From CAIVAT01 sp037128705 (lineage in GTDB: Bacteria; Bacteroidota; Bacteroidia; Bacteroidales; FEN-979), in NCBI GenBank assembly GCA_037128705.1, contig JBAXVX010000044.1:1-20449 (forward strand): a stretch of 20,449 bases of DNA. The letters are read 5' to 3'. The position numbers and the translations under genes were made by a program. The notes below the pieces were generated by a model. The model did not search any database. It was given only the letters and a program-made list of their open reading frames with translations, and was not told the DNA's origin. Every line of letters starts with the position of its first letter. Within the stretch, counting starts at the first letter, position 1. Shown here one piece after another: positions 7,670-17,076 of the stretch.

Positions 7670-8924
7670 ACCTGGCGGGGATTCTGATTTACCCTTTATT
7701 CGTGTGGCCCTCCCGGTCATGGATGAACCGGATCTGTTGCCAAGAATACTGCATTGCATAGCCATCCAGTCGTACAGCCGGTTCAAACTCTATGTTTGCG
7801 TCAATCAGCCGGATTCCTGGTGGAACGATCAGGAAAAAGTAGCTGCCTGTGCAAATAATGCAGCGAGTCTGGAATTGCTTTATGGATGGAAGGGTAATGA
7901 AATTAAGGTTCAGGACCATTCGTCCAAAGGAAAGGGATGGACTGGAAAACGGCGAGGTGTAGGCTGGGCCCGCAAAACCCTGATGGATTGTATTGACGCA
8001 GAGGCCAACCCGGATGATCTCATTATCAGCCTGGACGCGGATACGGTATTCTCGAAAGACTACTTCCGGTCTGTAGCCATGAACTTCAAAAGTCATCCTG
8101 AAGCAGTTGCCTTATCCGTTCCCTATTTTCACAAAACAGTTCCCGATATGTCGGCCAGCCGGGCCATGCTCCGGTACGAGATCTACATGCGCTATTATTT
8201 CCTAAACCTGGAGCGCATCGATTCTCCCTATGCCTTTACTGCACTTGGATCAGCGATGGCTTTGCCTGTGTGGGCCTATCGTGCCATCGGCGGTTTGACG
8301 CCCAAACTCAGCGGGGAAGATTTTTATTTCCTGCAAAAACTCAGGAAGTTCGGTCCTGTTCTTTTATGGAATGAGGAAATCGTGTACCCTGAAGCCCGGT
8401 TTTCTGACCGTGTTTTTTTTGGAACGGGCCCGGCCATGATCAAAGGCGCAACAGGAGACTGGCTTAGTTACCCGATATACCCTGCTGAACTCTTTGACGA
8501 AATTCTTAAAACGTATCTCCTGATCCCTGTTTTCTACCTAAAACCGATCTCCACCACCATTGTAAACTTCATTACAACGACATCAAAAGAGCCTGATCCG
8601 ATCAGTTCATTGCGTAAAAATCATACGGATCTGGAACATTTTACACGGGCTTTCCACGAGAAATTTGACGGGTTGCGGGTCTTGCAGTTCCTGAAGAGTT
8701 CGCACGAAAAGATTCAAACGACCGATGAAGAAAACCTGGGTGATTTTTTACACAGGTTTTATCCCGGAGAAGAGTTTGTCAAATCCGCAATCGATTTGCA
8801 AAATTTATCATTCAACGAATCCAATCTAAGTGAACTGGAAAAGGTGAGAGGATTCCTTTTTGAAAAGGAGATGCAGGTCAGGGCTACTTCAGCACCTGTG
8901 TCACCAGGTCGGCCGCCTCTTTGA
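7632..8924 (+). CDS. Family 2 glycosyltransferase
   Basis: A 430-residue GT-A fold enzyme that would transfer a sugar from a nucleotide donor. The N-terminal strand IRVALPVMDEPDLLPRIL (23-40) is the usual GT2 opening, and LDADTVF (134-140) holds the metal/nucleotide-binding DxD-like DAD. The later GEDFYFLQKLRKFG segment carries the conserved acidic ED pair that usually contributes the catalytic base. No transmembrane helices are obvious, so it is probably cytoplasmic or peripheral. The ATG at 7632 has a GGAGG site about 7-9 nt upstream and lies inside the 3' end of the peptidase gene, which indicates translational coupling. Donor and acceptor cannot be told. Its last 41 bases overlap the 3' end of sucC on the other strand. 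Confidence 0.82.
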   Translation: MIQYSKNLKLITKPGGDSDLPFIRVALPVMDEPDLLPRILHCIAIQSYSRFKLYVCVNQPDSWWNDQEKVAACANNAASLELLYGWKGNEIKVQDHSSKGKGWTGKRRGVGWARKTLMDCIDAEANPDDLIISLDADTVFSKDYFRSVAMNFKSHPEAVALSVPYFHKTVPDMSASRAMLRYEIYMRYYFLNLERIDSPYAFTALGSAMALPVWAYRAIGGLTPKLSGEDFYFLQKLRKFGPVLLWNEEIVYPEARFSDRVFFGTGPAMIKGATGDWLSYPIYPAELFDEILKTYLLIPVFYLKPISTTIVNFITTTSKEPDPISSLRKNHTDLEHFTRAFHEKFDGLRVLQFLKSSHEKIQTTDEENLGDFLHRFYPGEEFVKSAIDLQNLSFNESNLSELEKVRGFLFEKEMQVRATSAPVSPGRPPL

Positions 8925-10074
8925 GTGTGATGGCAGAATGGACTTTTAATCCGGAATCATCAATTAGTTTTTTTCCCTCCATCGCGTTGGTTCCCTGGAG
9001 TCTGACAATGATAGGAATGTTGATCTCTCCGATGTTCTTGTAAGCATCCACAACACCCTGGGCAACACGGTCGCAGCGTACAATTCCACCGAATATGTTG
9101 ACAAGTATGGCTTTTACGGCAGGGTCTTTCAAAATGATGCGGAATCCCTCTTCTACGCGTTTCGCATTGGCAGAACCACCAACATCCAGAAAATTGGCAG
9201 GGTCCCCGCCCGAAAGTTTAATTATGTCCATGGTGGCCATGGCAAGGCCTGCACCATTTACCATGCATCCGACATTGCCATTCAGCTTGACGTAATTCAG
9301 GTCATGCCTCGTGGCCTCCACCTCCATGGGATCCTCTTCGTCCAGATCGCGCATGGTGGCGATATCGGGGTGACGGAAAAGCGCATTGTTATCAATGACG
9401 ATTTTGGCGTCGGCTGCCAGGATCTTGTTATCTGACGTTTTAAAAACCGGATTTATTTCGATCAGGGAGGCATCACTTCCTTCATAGGCTCTATAGATCG
9501 CAAACACGAATTTCACCATGTTTTTATAGGCCTCCTCTTTTAAACCGAGGTTAAAAGCTACTTTCCTCGCCTGGAAGGCTTGTAATCCAATCTTCGGATC
9601 AACCTCCTCGGTAAAAATAAGTTCGGGCGTCTCTTCGGCTACCGCTTCGATATCCATCCCTCCCCTGGGGGAATACATCAGTACCGTATGACCCTTCTGC
9701 CTGTTTAGCAGGATACTCATGTATATTTCTTTTGGTTCCGTGGGGCCCGGATAAAAGATGTTTTGCTCAACGTAGATCTTCCGGACCAGTTTGCCCTCTT
9801 TACTGGTTTGCGGTGTGATCAGCGTCATGCCAAGAATCTGGGATGAAAAACGCCTGACCTCGTCAATGGATTTGGCCACTTTTACACCGCCTCCTTTTCC
9901 GCGGCCACCTGCATGGACCTGCGCCTTGATAACAAATTTATCGCTTCCGGTCGCCCCCTGGAGGTATTCAACTGCTCTGACTGCCTCTTCCTCTGTATAG
10001 GCCAAAACTCCTTCGGGAACTGCAACCCCATATTGTTTCAGGATCGACTTACTCTGATATTCGTGTAGATTCAT
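8884..10074 (-). CDS. sucC: Succinyl-CoA synthetase, beta subunit
   Basis: A 396-residue ATP-grasp subunit of the TCA-cycle enzyme that converts succinyl-CoA to succinate with formation of ATP or GTP. The start is the ATG at 10074, giving the canonical MNLHEYQSKSILKQYGV opening; the 42 residues upstream in the same frame look non-coding. Family marks are AQVHAGGRGKGGGVK near residues 51-65, LIEINPVFKT, the GGxAN-type DVGGSANAKRVEEGF segment, NIFGGIVRCD, and VRLQGTNAMEGKKL near the C-terminus. Length matches the family. The alpha subunit gene (sucD) is not adjacent on either side, so it must lie elsewhere. Confidence 0.97.
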   Translation of the reverse strand: MNLHEYQSKSILKQYGVAVPEGVLAYTEEEAVRAVEYLQGATGSDKFVIKAQVHAGGRGKGGGVKVAKSIDEVRRFSSQILGMTLITPQTSKEGKLVRKIYVEQNIFYPGPTEPKEIYMSILLNRQKGHTVLMYSPRGGMDIEAVAEETPELIFTEEVDPKIGLQAFQARKVAFNLGLKEEAYKNMVKFVFAIYRAYEGSDASLIEINPVFKTSDNKILAADAKIVIDNNALFRHPDIATMRDLDEEDPMEVEATRHDLNYVKLNGNVGCMVNGAGLAMATMDIIKLSGGDPANFLDVGGSANAKRVEEGFRIILKDPAVKAILVNIFGGIVRCDRVAQGVVDAYKNIGEINIPIIVRLQGTNAMEGKKLIDDSGLKVHSAITLKEAADLVTQVLK

Positions 10075-10184
10075 GTGATGAATAATGGTTTTAAATCGCC
10101 CCCTGAAATGTTTGACAAGGGATTTCAAAATTAACAGAATGTATTGGATTAACAATAAAGGAGGTGCAAAGATTTCATTTTTCT

Positions 10185-10192
10185 TACCTTTG
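10185..10192 (+). promoter_or_regulatory. Bacteroidota-type -7 box of the LolD-like gene
   Basis: TACCTTTG matches TAnnTTTG and ends 16 bp before the ATG at 10209, so the transcript would be nearly leaderless (about 10 nt). This supports 10209 as the start rather than the in-frame ATG at 10164, which lies upstream of the box. No convincing -33 TTTG was seen. Confidence 0.5.
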
Positions 10193-10208
10193 CAGATCAA
10201 GCAGCCGT

Positions 10209-10874
10209 ATGATCATAGCGAAGAACATTCAAAAAAATTTTGGACCCCTCAGGGTGCTAAAGGGGATAAGCCTCGAGATTGCAAAGGGTGAAATTATTTC
10301 GATAGTAGGTGCATCAGGCGCTGGTAAATCAACGTTGCTGCATATTGTTGGTACACTTGATAAAGCCGATTCAGGCACCGTTGAATTGGATGGAATCAGG
10401 GTTCATGAATTGTCGGAGCGCAAACTGTCAGATTTCAGGAACATGCACATCGGTTTTGTCTTTCAGTTTCACCACCTTCTGCCTGAATTCACTGCACTTG
10501 AAAACGTTTGTATACCGGCATTCATAGCAGGAACCAGTAAAAAAGAATCTGAAAAAAGAGCGAAGGAATTGCTCGAATTCATGAACCTGACCGACCGCAT
10601 GGATCACAAACCTTCGGAGCTTTCGGGAGGCGAGCAGCAAAGGGTGGCCGTGGCAAGGGCCCTGGTCAATAATCCATCGGTAATCCTTGCCGACGAACCA
10701 TCAGGCAACCTGGATTCCACCTCCGCAGTGGAACTGCATAAACTGTTTTTCCGTTTGAGGGATACCTTCCGTCAAACCTACCTGATCGTAACCCATAACC
10801 TTGAACTTGCTGATATGGCCGACCGGAAACTCACCATCCGGGATGGCATTATTGAAACAAAGTTGCCGGTGTAA
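10209..10874 (+). CDS. LolD-like ABC transporter ATP-binding protein
   Basis: A 221-residue ABC ATPase of the LolD/MacB branch. Visible parts are the Walker A GASGAGKST (34-42), the Q-loop Gln86, the signature LSGGEQQR (138-145), the Walker B VILADEP (158-164) with the D-loop GNLDS, and the switch His196. The FQFHHLLPEFTALENV segment after the Q-loop is typical of LolD, which drives lipoprotein release from the inner membrane together with LolC/LolE permeases. No permease gene is nearby, so the partner is encoded elsewhere. The giant repeat protein starts 66 bp downstream on the same strand without an obvious promoter between, so the two may share a transcript. Confidence 0.9.
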   Translation: MIIAKNIQKNFGPLRVLKGISLEIAKGEIISIVGASGAGKSTLLHIVGTLDKADSGTVELDGIRVHELSERKLSDFRNMHIGFVFQFHHLLPEFTALENVCIPAFIAGTSKKESEKRAKELLEFMNLTDRMDHKPSELSGGEQQRVAVARALVNNPSVILADEPSGNLDSTSAVELHKLFFRLRDTFRQTYLIVTHNLELADMADRKLTIRDGIIETKLPV

Positions 10875-10940
10875 TTATTTCATTGAAATCCCGTTAATAT
10901 AAATAGTCATATACCGATCATCAGAACGTACCTGTATCGC

Positions 10941-13900
10941 ATGAAAATATCCGTTTCCAAAAAATCATCCGTAACCCTATATTTTATACTACTTTCCACA
11001 ATTTCATTCGGATTGTTTTTCTCCTATCATTTCATTTCCAATCCTGATCTCCGGAGTGAACAAAATCTTTCAGTCTTGCAAGGAGATACCATCCCGACCA
11101 GGAAATCAGATCCCTCCGATTCGGTTTATCGCGCCATATTGGTGACTGCGGATAGATATTTGACTCAAAAGGCATATGATAAATCGTTGGCCGAGCTTAG
11201 AAAGGCCCAGCTGATCAAACCAAACGACCCATTGCTAAAGGAGAAAATGTTTAAGCTGAATGGATTGATTTCGACCCAAAAACAACAATTTGAGACCAGT
11301 CAGAAGTCGGTTGTATCGGGCGATGCCTATTTCAAGAACAAGGATTATCTGAATGCCAAATCATCCTATCAGCTTGCGGTTTCGCAAAACGCTGATGATA
11401 CCATTGCCCGTGAGAAGTTGCGCAAGACCCTTGATTTATTGCGGTCCCAGAAGGCCCAGAATATTTTGTTTGATGTGGCCATTGCAGGTGCTGACAAGTT
11501 GTTTCAGGCGGGTGACTATGTAAAGGCCCAGCAGGAGTACGAAAATGCCAGCAAACTTTTGCCGGGCGATCCATATCCCAAGAGCAAGATCAATGAAATT
11601 ATCAAGATCCAGGTAGACCGGCAGGTCAGGGATGAGGATTATGCCAAAGCCATACTATTGGCCGATAAGTTCTTTGCGGGCAAGAATTACCAGGACGCCC
11701 TTCTTAATTATAAAAAAGCGGGGACACTGAATCCTGATGAAAAATATCCCAAGGAGAAGATCAAGGAGCTGACCCAGTTAATTGCAGACATAAAGGCCAG
11801 GGACGAGGCTTACAGGAAAGCCATTGATATGGCCGACCTCGCTTTTGCTTCGACCCGCTATGCTGAAGCGATGAAATCCTATCAGGATGCATTGGTTATA
11901 AAGCCAGGGGAGGTCTATCCTTCAAACAAAATCAAGGAGATTGAAGGCATCCTGGCACGGATCGCGAAAGCTCAGTCTGATTATAATCAGTACATCGTGC
12001 TGGCCGACAGCTTTTACATTGATAAGCAGTACCTGAAGGCCAGGGATAATTACCAGATGGCCATATCAGCCAAGCCGGGCGAAAGTTATCCTAAGCAAAT
12101 GATGACGAAGGCCGAAATGATGATGACCGGCCAGGAAGCGGCCATGGCCAGGTTGGCTGAAGAACAATATGCCAAAGCCATAACGGCGGGGGATAAGCTG
12201 CTGCTTGACAAGGCCTATGCCCAGGCGAAATTGCAATATCAGGCGGCATTGAAAATAAAGGGCGCGGAGCAATATCCAAAGGAAAAGATCACCGAGATCG
12301 ATAAAGTAATGGCGGATCTTGGATTGCTTAAAGACCGGGATGCAAAGTATACAGCCGCCATCACCAACGGCGATAAGCTGCTTTTGCAGAAGTCTTATGC
12401 CCCGGCAAGGGCCGAGTATACCAATGCCTCCTCGATCAAGCCGGATGAGAGCTATCCCAAAGAGAAGATGGCAGCCATCGACAAGATCCTGGCCGACCTG
12501 GCGGAAGCCAAGGCGCTGGAAGACAAATACACCGGGATCATTGTGGCGGCAGATAAGCTGTTTGCTGCAAAAACCTACGACCCGGCACGGGCTGAGTATC
12601 AGAAGGCCGTTGAGGTGAAGCCGGAAGCCGCTTATCCGAAGGAAAAGATGGCAGCGATTGATAAAATCCTGTCAGACCTGGCAGCCCTGAAATCGCTGGA
12701 TGAAAATTACAAAGCTGGCATAGCCAAGGCTGATCAGTACCTGTTGGAAAAGAGCTACGATCCTGCCAGGGCGGAATATACGAAAGCCTCGGGGCTGAAG
12801 CCTGCCGAGCAATATCCCAAAACAAAAATAACCGAGATCGATGGGATCCTGGCTGCGATCGCCAAACAAAAGGCGCTGGATGATGAGTATGCCGCGGACA
12901 TTTCAAGCGGAGATAAACTGCTTGCCGATAAATCCTATGCCCCTGCGAGACTGCAATATCAGGCGGCATTGAAATTACAGGCCTCAGAGCAGTATCCCAA
13001 GGATAAGATCACCGAGATCGACAAGGCCCTGGCCGACCTGGCTTTGATGAAAGACCGGGATGCAAAGTATACAGCCGCCATCACCAACGGCGATAAGCTG
13101 CTTTTGCAGAAGTCTTATGCCCCGGCAAGGGCCGAGTATACCAATGCCTCCTCGATCAAGCCGGATGAGAGCTATCCCAAAGAGAAGATGGCAGCCATCG
13201 ACAAGATCCTGGCCGACCTGGCGGAAGCCAAGGCGCTGGAAGACAAATACACCGGGATCATTGTGGCGGCAGATAAGCTGTTTGCTGCAAAAACCTACGA
13301 CCCGGCACGGGCTGAGTATCAGAAGGCCGTTGAGGTGAAGCCGGAAGCCGCTTATCCGAAGGAAAAGATGGCAGCGATTGATAAAATCCTGTCAGACCTG
13401 GCAGCCCTGAAATCGCTGGATGAAAATTACAAAGCTGGCATAGCCAAGGCTGATCAGTACCTGTTGGAAAAGAGCTACGATCCTGCCAGGGCGGAATATA
13501 CGAAAGCCTCGGGGCTGAAGCCTGCCGAGCAATATCCCAAAACAAAAATAACCGAGATCGATGGGATCCTGGCTGCGATCGCCAAACAAAAGGCGCTGGA
13601 TGACGAATATGCCGCTGACATTTCAAGCGGAGATAAACTGCTTGCCGATAAATCCTATGCCCCTGCGAGACTGCAATATCAGGCGGCATTGAAAATAAAG
13701 GGCGGGGAGCAATATCCGAAGGATAAGATCACCGAGATCGACAAGGCCCTGGCAGAGCTGGCTTTGATGAAAGACCGGGATGAAAAGTACGCAACCTCCA
13801 TCGCCAATGGGGATAAGCTGCTCCTGCAGAAATCCTACGCACCGGCAAGGGCCGAGTATACCAATGCCTCCTCGATCAAGCCGGATGAGAGCTATCCCAA

Positions 13901-15704
13901 AGAGAAGATGGCAGCCATCGACAAGATCCTGGCCGACCTGGCGGAAGCCAAGGCGCTGGAAGACAAATACACCGGGATCATTGTGGCGGCAGATAAGCTG
14001 TTTGCTGCAAAAACCTACGACCCGGCACGGGCTGAGTATCAGAAGGCCGTTGAGGTGAAGCCGGAAGCCGCTTATCCGAAGGAAAAGATGGCAGCGATTG
14101 ATAAAATCCTGTCAGACCTGGCAGCCCTGAAATCGCTGGATGAAAATTACAAAGCTGGCATAGCCAAGGCTGATCAGTACCTGTTGGAAAAGAGCTACGA
14201 TCCTGCCAGGGCGGAATATACGAAAGCCTCGGGGCTGAAGCCTGCCGAGCAATATCCCAAAACAAAAATAACCGAGATCGATGGGATCCTGGCTGCGATC
14301 GCCAAACAAAAGGCGCTGGATGATGAGTATGCCGCGGACATTTCAAGCGGAGATAAACTGCTTGCCGATAAATCCTGGGACCTGGCGATGGTTGAATATA
14401 AGAAGGCAACAGCCCTGAAAACCTCGGAACAGTATCCAAAAACAAAACTGGCAGAAATTGAAAAGATGATGACAGAGACTGCACGTCTGAAAGCCATTGA
14501 CGACCAATATAATGCAGCCATTGCATCAGCAGATAAACTATTGCAGGATAAGGCCTATGACCAGGCTAAATCATCCTATCTTGATGCTGGGAAAATAAAG
14601 CCATCCGAGCAGTATCCAAAGGACAAGGTAGCGGAAATCAACGGACTGCTGGCTGCAGTTGCCAAGCAGAAATTGATTGATGATCAGTATAAATTATCTT
14701 TATCCAAAGCTGATGCACTGCTGGATTCAAAAACCTATGACCAGGCAAAACTTGAATATCTCAATGCCGGAAAGTTAAAACCGGATGAACAATACTCCAG
14801 GGGTAAAATAGCAGAGATTGATGCGGTTATGGCTGAAATGAAAGCGAAAGAGGATGCATACAAAGCCTCAATTGCAAACGCCGATCAATTGCTTGTTCAA
14901 AAGAAATATGAGGATGCCCGCACTGAATACCAGAACGCAATCGTTCTCAAGCCACAGGCAACCTATCCGAAAGAAAAAATCGCAGAAATTAACAAGGCGC
15001 TGGAGGAGTTGCTTGGTAAGCAAAAATATTACGAAAACCTGGTCGCAACCGCAGACAAATTATTGAAGGAAAAAGATTATGCAAAGGCGCTGGAGTCATA
15101 TCAGCAGGCACTTGCACTCTTCCCAGCCCAAACTTATCCCAAAGAGCAGATTGGTCTTATTTCAGCGAGGGTCGACAGCCTGTATCGCGCAAATAAATCC
15201 TTTTACGACAAAGCCGTGGCGGATGGCGACCGTTTTTATAATTTGTTTGAATTCGACAAGGCAGTTGATGCATATAACGAGGCGGCGAATTTCCTGCCAA
15301 TGGAAAAATACCCAAGGGAGATGATCGTGAAAATCAGGCGGACCATTGCTGAAAATGCCATCGCCGATGTTATGAAAACGACTGTAATCATTGCTTCAAA
15401 TACTGAAAAACAGTTTCCTTTTCCCCCGGTGAATATCGCTTCGAGGAAAAACAACTTCATCTATATTAAGATCAAGAACCTTTCGAACAAGCCCTTCAAT
15501 ATATTGATGCGGTATGGCAAAGACAAACAGGCCAATGGGGGAGTGGTCATGCGTAATTTGAGCAGTGACGGGAAGGTGAATGAACGACTTGTCAGTGTCA
15601 GGGATCAGGACCTCTGGTCGCGTGAAGACAATAACTGGATCAGCCTTTATCCGCAGGGTGGGGATGTGGAAGTCTCCTTTATCCAGGTATCCAGGGCAAA
15701 ATAA
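10941..15704 (+). CDS. Giant TPR-like repeat protein with beta-rich C-terminal domain
   Basis: A 1587-residue protein of unknown function. It opens with one hydrophobic segment (residues about 11-31), best read as a membrane anchor or uncleaved signal, so the rest should lie in the periplasm. From about residue 60 to 1475 it consists of about 24 repeats of about 57-60 residues. The consensus is a GDKLL..K.Y..A...Y..A helix pair, then a KP.E.YPK.KI.EID helix and a short charged link, which looks like a TPR variant with an extra helix. Outer repeats have diverged while central ones are nearly identical, because the DNA there repeats every 720 bp (four units). The last 110 residues differ: they are predicted beta-rich, with NNFIYIKIKNLSNKPF and NWISLYPQGGDVEVSFIQV, and resemble a small beta-sandwich ligand-binding domain. 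A scaffold or surface-assembly role is a guess. The start has no strong Shine-Dalgarno. Confidence 0.85.
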   Translation: MKISVSKKSSVTLYFILLSTISFGLFFSYHFISNPDLRSEQNLSVLQGDTIPTRKSDPSDSVYRAILVTADRYLTQKAYDKSLAELRKAQLIKPNDPLLKEKMFKLNGLISTQKQQFETSQKSVVSGDAYFKNKDYLNAKSSYQLAVSQNADDTIAREKLRKTLDLLRSQKAQNILFDVAIAGADKLFQAGDYVKAQQEYENASKLLPGDPYPKSKINEIIKIQVDRQVRDEDYAKAILLADKFFAGKNYQDALLNYKKAGTLNPDEKYPKEKIKELTQLIADIKARDEAYRKAIDMADLAFASTRYAEAMKSYQDALVIKPGEVYPSNKIKEIEGILARIAKAQSDYNQYIVLADSFYIDKQYLKARDNYQMAISAKPGESYPKQMMTKAEMMMTGQEAAMARLAEEQYAKAITAGDKLLLDKAYAQAKLQYQAALKIKGAEQYPKEKITEIDKVMADLGLLKDRDAKYTAAITNGDKLLLQKSYAPARAEYTNASSIKPDESYPKEKMAAIDKILADLAEAKALEDKYTGIIVAADKLFAAKTYDPARAEYQKAVEVKPEAAYPKEKMAAIDKILSDLAALKSLDENYKAGIAKADQYLLEKSYDPARAEYTKASGLKPAEQYPKTKITEIDGILAAIAKQKALDDEYAADISSGDKLLADKSYAPARLQYQAALKLQASEQYPKDKITEIDKALADLALMKDRDAKYTAAITNGDKLLLQKSYAPARAEYTNASSIKPDESYPKEKMAAIDKILADLAEAKALEDKYTGIIVAADKLFAAKTYDPARAEYQKAVEVKPEAAYPKEKMAAIDKILSDLAALKSLDENYKAGIAKADQYLLEKSYDPARAEYTKASGLKPAEQYPKTKITEIDGILAAIAKQKALDDEYAADISSGDKLLADKSYAPARLQYQAALKIKGGEQYPKDKITEIDKALAELALMKDRDEKYATSIANGDKLLLQKSYAPARAEYTNASSIKPDESYPKEKMAAIDKILADLAEAKALEDKYTGIIVAADKLFAAKTYDPARAEYQKAVEVKPEAAYPKEKMAAIDKILSDLAALKSLDENYKAGIAKADQYLLEKSYDPARAEYTKASGLKPAEQYPKTKITEIDGILAAIAKQKALDDEYAADISSGDKLLADKSWDLAMVEYKKATALKTSEQYPKTKLAEIEKMMTETARLKAIDDQYNAAIASADKLLQDKAYDQAKSSYLDAGKIKPSEQYPKDKVAEINGLLAAVAKQKLIDDQYKLSLSKADALLDSKTYDQAKLEYLNAGKLKPDEQYSRGKIAEIDAVMAEMKAKEDAYKASIANADQLLVQKKYEDARTEYQNAIVLKPQATYPKEKIAEINKALEELLGKQKYYENLVATADKLLKEKDYAKALESYQQALALFPAQTYPKEQIGLISARVDSLYRANKSFYDKAVADGDRFYNLFEFDKAVDAYNEAANFLPMEKYPREMIVKIRRTIAENAIADVMKTTVIIASNTEKQFPFPPVNIASRKNNFIYIKIKNLSNKPFNILMRYGKDKQANGGVVMRNLSSDGKVNERLVSVRDQDLWSREDNNWISLYPQGGDVEVSFIQVSRAK
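12330..14376 (+). repeat. 720-bp tandem repeat inside the giant repeat gene
   Basis: About 2.8 copies of a 720-bp unit lie at 12330-13049, 13050-13769 and 13770-14376. Each full unit encodes four 60-residue TPR-like repeats. Copies 1 and 2 are identical from 12330 to 12883 (554 bp). They then differ at 12884, 12887 and 12896, all silent, and match again to 12973. Copies 1 and 3 are identical over 12402-12936 (about 535 bp). Copy 3 has a diverged left edge (13770-13841) and leaves the repeat in the middle of a unit after 14376. The period keeps the reading frame. Confidence 0.97.
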
Positions 15705-15729
15705 CTTAGGGAACCCTGTATTTGATTGT

Positions 15730-17076
15730 TCAGGGATTTTCAGGTTTCAATTTTCTTTTCAGGGTGATGAGGGTTATTTCAGGTAAGATCCCGATTCGTC
15801 CTGCATAGGCAATGTTTCCCAGGGCCTGGTTCACATAAATATACTGAGGTTTCAACGGGTTGTCGATCTCATATAACCCGCACCAGTGCTTGTATACCAT
15901 GGCAACCGGACTCCAATGAATATTAAAGCAGTCAATCCCTAACTGCCCGCCGTGTGTATGTCCTGAAAATGTGATGTCAATGTTCTTGAACTTTTTACTC
16001 ACGATGCTGTCCCAATGTGAAGGATCGTGGGATAGCAGAAGCTGAACGGCCATTTTTTCAACCCCTTTTTGTGCTTTGGCAACATCTCCGAACCGCTGAA
16101 AACGATGGGTTGCACCCCAGTTTTCAACACCGATGATGGCGATGCTGTCGTTCCCTTTTTTTAATATTTCATTGGAGTTCAGCATCAGTTTCCACCCCAG
16201 GTTCTTATAATAATTCCGGAGGTCGGTGATATTTTTCTGTTTTACTGCCATGGATGGCCAGTTCAGGTAATCCCCGTAATCGTGATTTCCCATGATGGCA
16301 AAGATCCCGTATGGTGCATGAAGGGTTTTCAGAATGGACTCAAATCCTTTTCCATCGGCCGTGCAATAATTAAACATATCTCCGGTGAAAAAAATGATAT
16401 CCGGGTTTAAACTGTTTATCATGTTCATTGCCAGGCTGAGCTTCTGCTTTGATGGCCAGGTTCCGAGATGGACATCCGAGAACTGAACGATCTTCAGTCC
16501 GTCAAACCGGGGAGGGAGCTCCTTCAGGACAATTTCCTGGCGTCTTACCCTGAAGTCAAACTGCCAGAAAATGGTTCCGGCCAACAAAGAGAGGAAAACA
16601 GCTGCCCCTAGAATCCATCCTGAAACCAGGAGTGGGTTGCTGCGCCGGATAGGATAAAACGCCGACTCTTTGTGCGGGTGAAAAAGAAGGGTCGTGATCT
16701 TTCCCAATCGTATGATATCAGCGAGGATGAGTGCAATGATGGGAAAGAATTTAGCGAGGAACAGAATGAGAATGAAGCTTTGCGAATAGGTGCGGAGAGC
16801 AATGTTCCAGTCAAGGAATGAGACGAAGAACCCATAAACCATCAGCATTAATATGAGTGTAAGTGGCAGCCAGTAAATTAAAAAGGCTGAAATCCGCAGC
16901 GCCGGGGCCAGTTTATTGACCCTGGAACGGAATGAGAACCACAAATATGCATCGAACAGGAGGAAAAAGAAAAAATACCGGAGAATGCCACCATTTTTTG
17001 GAAAGATGGCCCTCAATGTCAGAACCAGAATCAATGATAATAAAACAAACAGAAACCAATTCAGGAATTTCTTCAT
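15730..17076 (-). CDS. Membrane-anchored metallophosphoesterase (YkuE/YaeI-like)
   Basis: A 448-residue calcineurin-like phosphoesterase. The N-terminal 170 residues contain about four to five transmembrane helices (near 5-25, 30-50, 62-88, 100-122 and 150-172). The catalytic domain then shows the metal-binding series in order: D201 and H203 in FSDVHLG, TGD (231-233), GNHD (263-266), SHDPSHWD near 345, and GHTHGGQ near 370. All metal ligands of the family are present. Relatives act on lipid-linked phosphates such as UDP-diacylglucosamine or on unknown phosphoesters, so the substrate is open. Its ATG overlaps the TGA of the upstream dehydratase gene (ATGA at 17073-17076), which points to translational coupling. 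It converges on the giant repeat gene, with 25 bp between the stops. Confidence 0.9.
   Translation of the reverse strand: MKKFLNWFLFVLLSLILVLTLRAIFPKNGGILRYFFFFLLFDAYLWFSFRSRVNKLAPALRISAFLIYWLPLTLILMLMVYGFFVSFLDWNIALRTYSQSFILILFLAKFFPIIALILADIIRLGKITTLLFHPHKESAFYPIRRSNPLLVSGWILGAAVFLSLLAGTIFWQFDFRVRRQEIVLKELPPRFDGLKIVQFSDVHLGTWPSKQKLSLAMNMINSLNPDIIFFTGDMFNYCTADGKGFESILKTLHAPYGIFAIMGNHDYGDYLNWPSMAVKQKNITDLRNYYKNLGWKLMLNSNEILKKGNDSIAIIGVENWGATHRFQRFGDVAKAQKGVEKMAVQLLLSHDPSHWDSIVSKKFKNIDITFSGHTHGGQLGIDCFNIHWSPVAMVYKHWCGLYEIDNPLKPQYIYVNQALGNIAYAGRIGILPEITLITLKRKLKPENP

Noticed and set aside
12330..14376. Periodic repeats considered as a CRISPR-like or integron-like array
   Set aside because: The period is 720 bp, fully coding and in frame, without spacers or attachment sites.
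13978..14526. Long minus-strand open frames (up to 182 codons), repeated at 12538 and 13258
   Set aside because: They are shadows of the 720-bp repeat on the coding strand, recur with its period, have low-complexity composition rich in S, P and R, and lack ribosome sites.
15713..15735. Hairpin CCCTG/CAGGG between the giant gene and the phosphoesterase as a bidirectional terminator
   Set aside because: The stem is only 5 bp with a mismatch next to it, a 12-nt loop and a poor T-run, and it overlaps the phosphoesterase stop.
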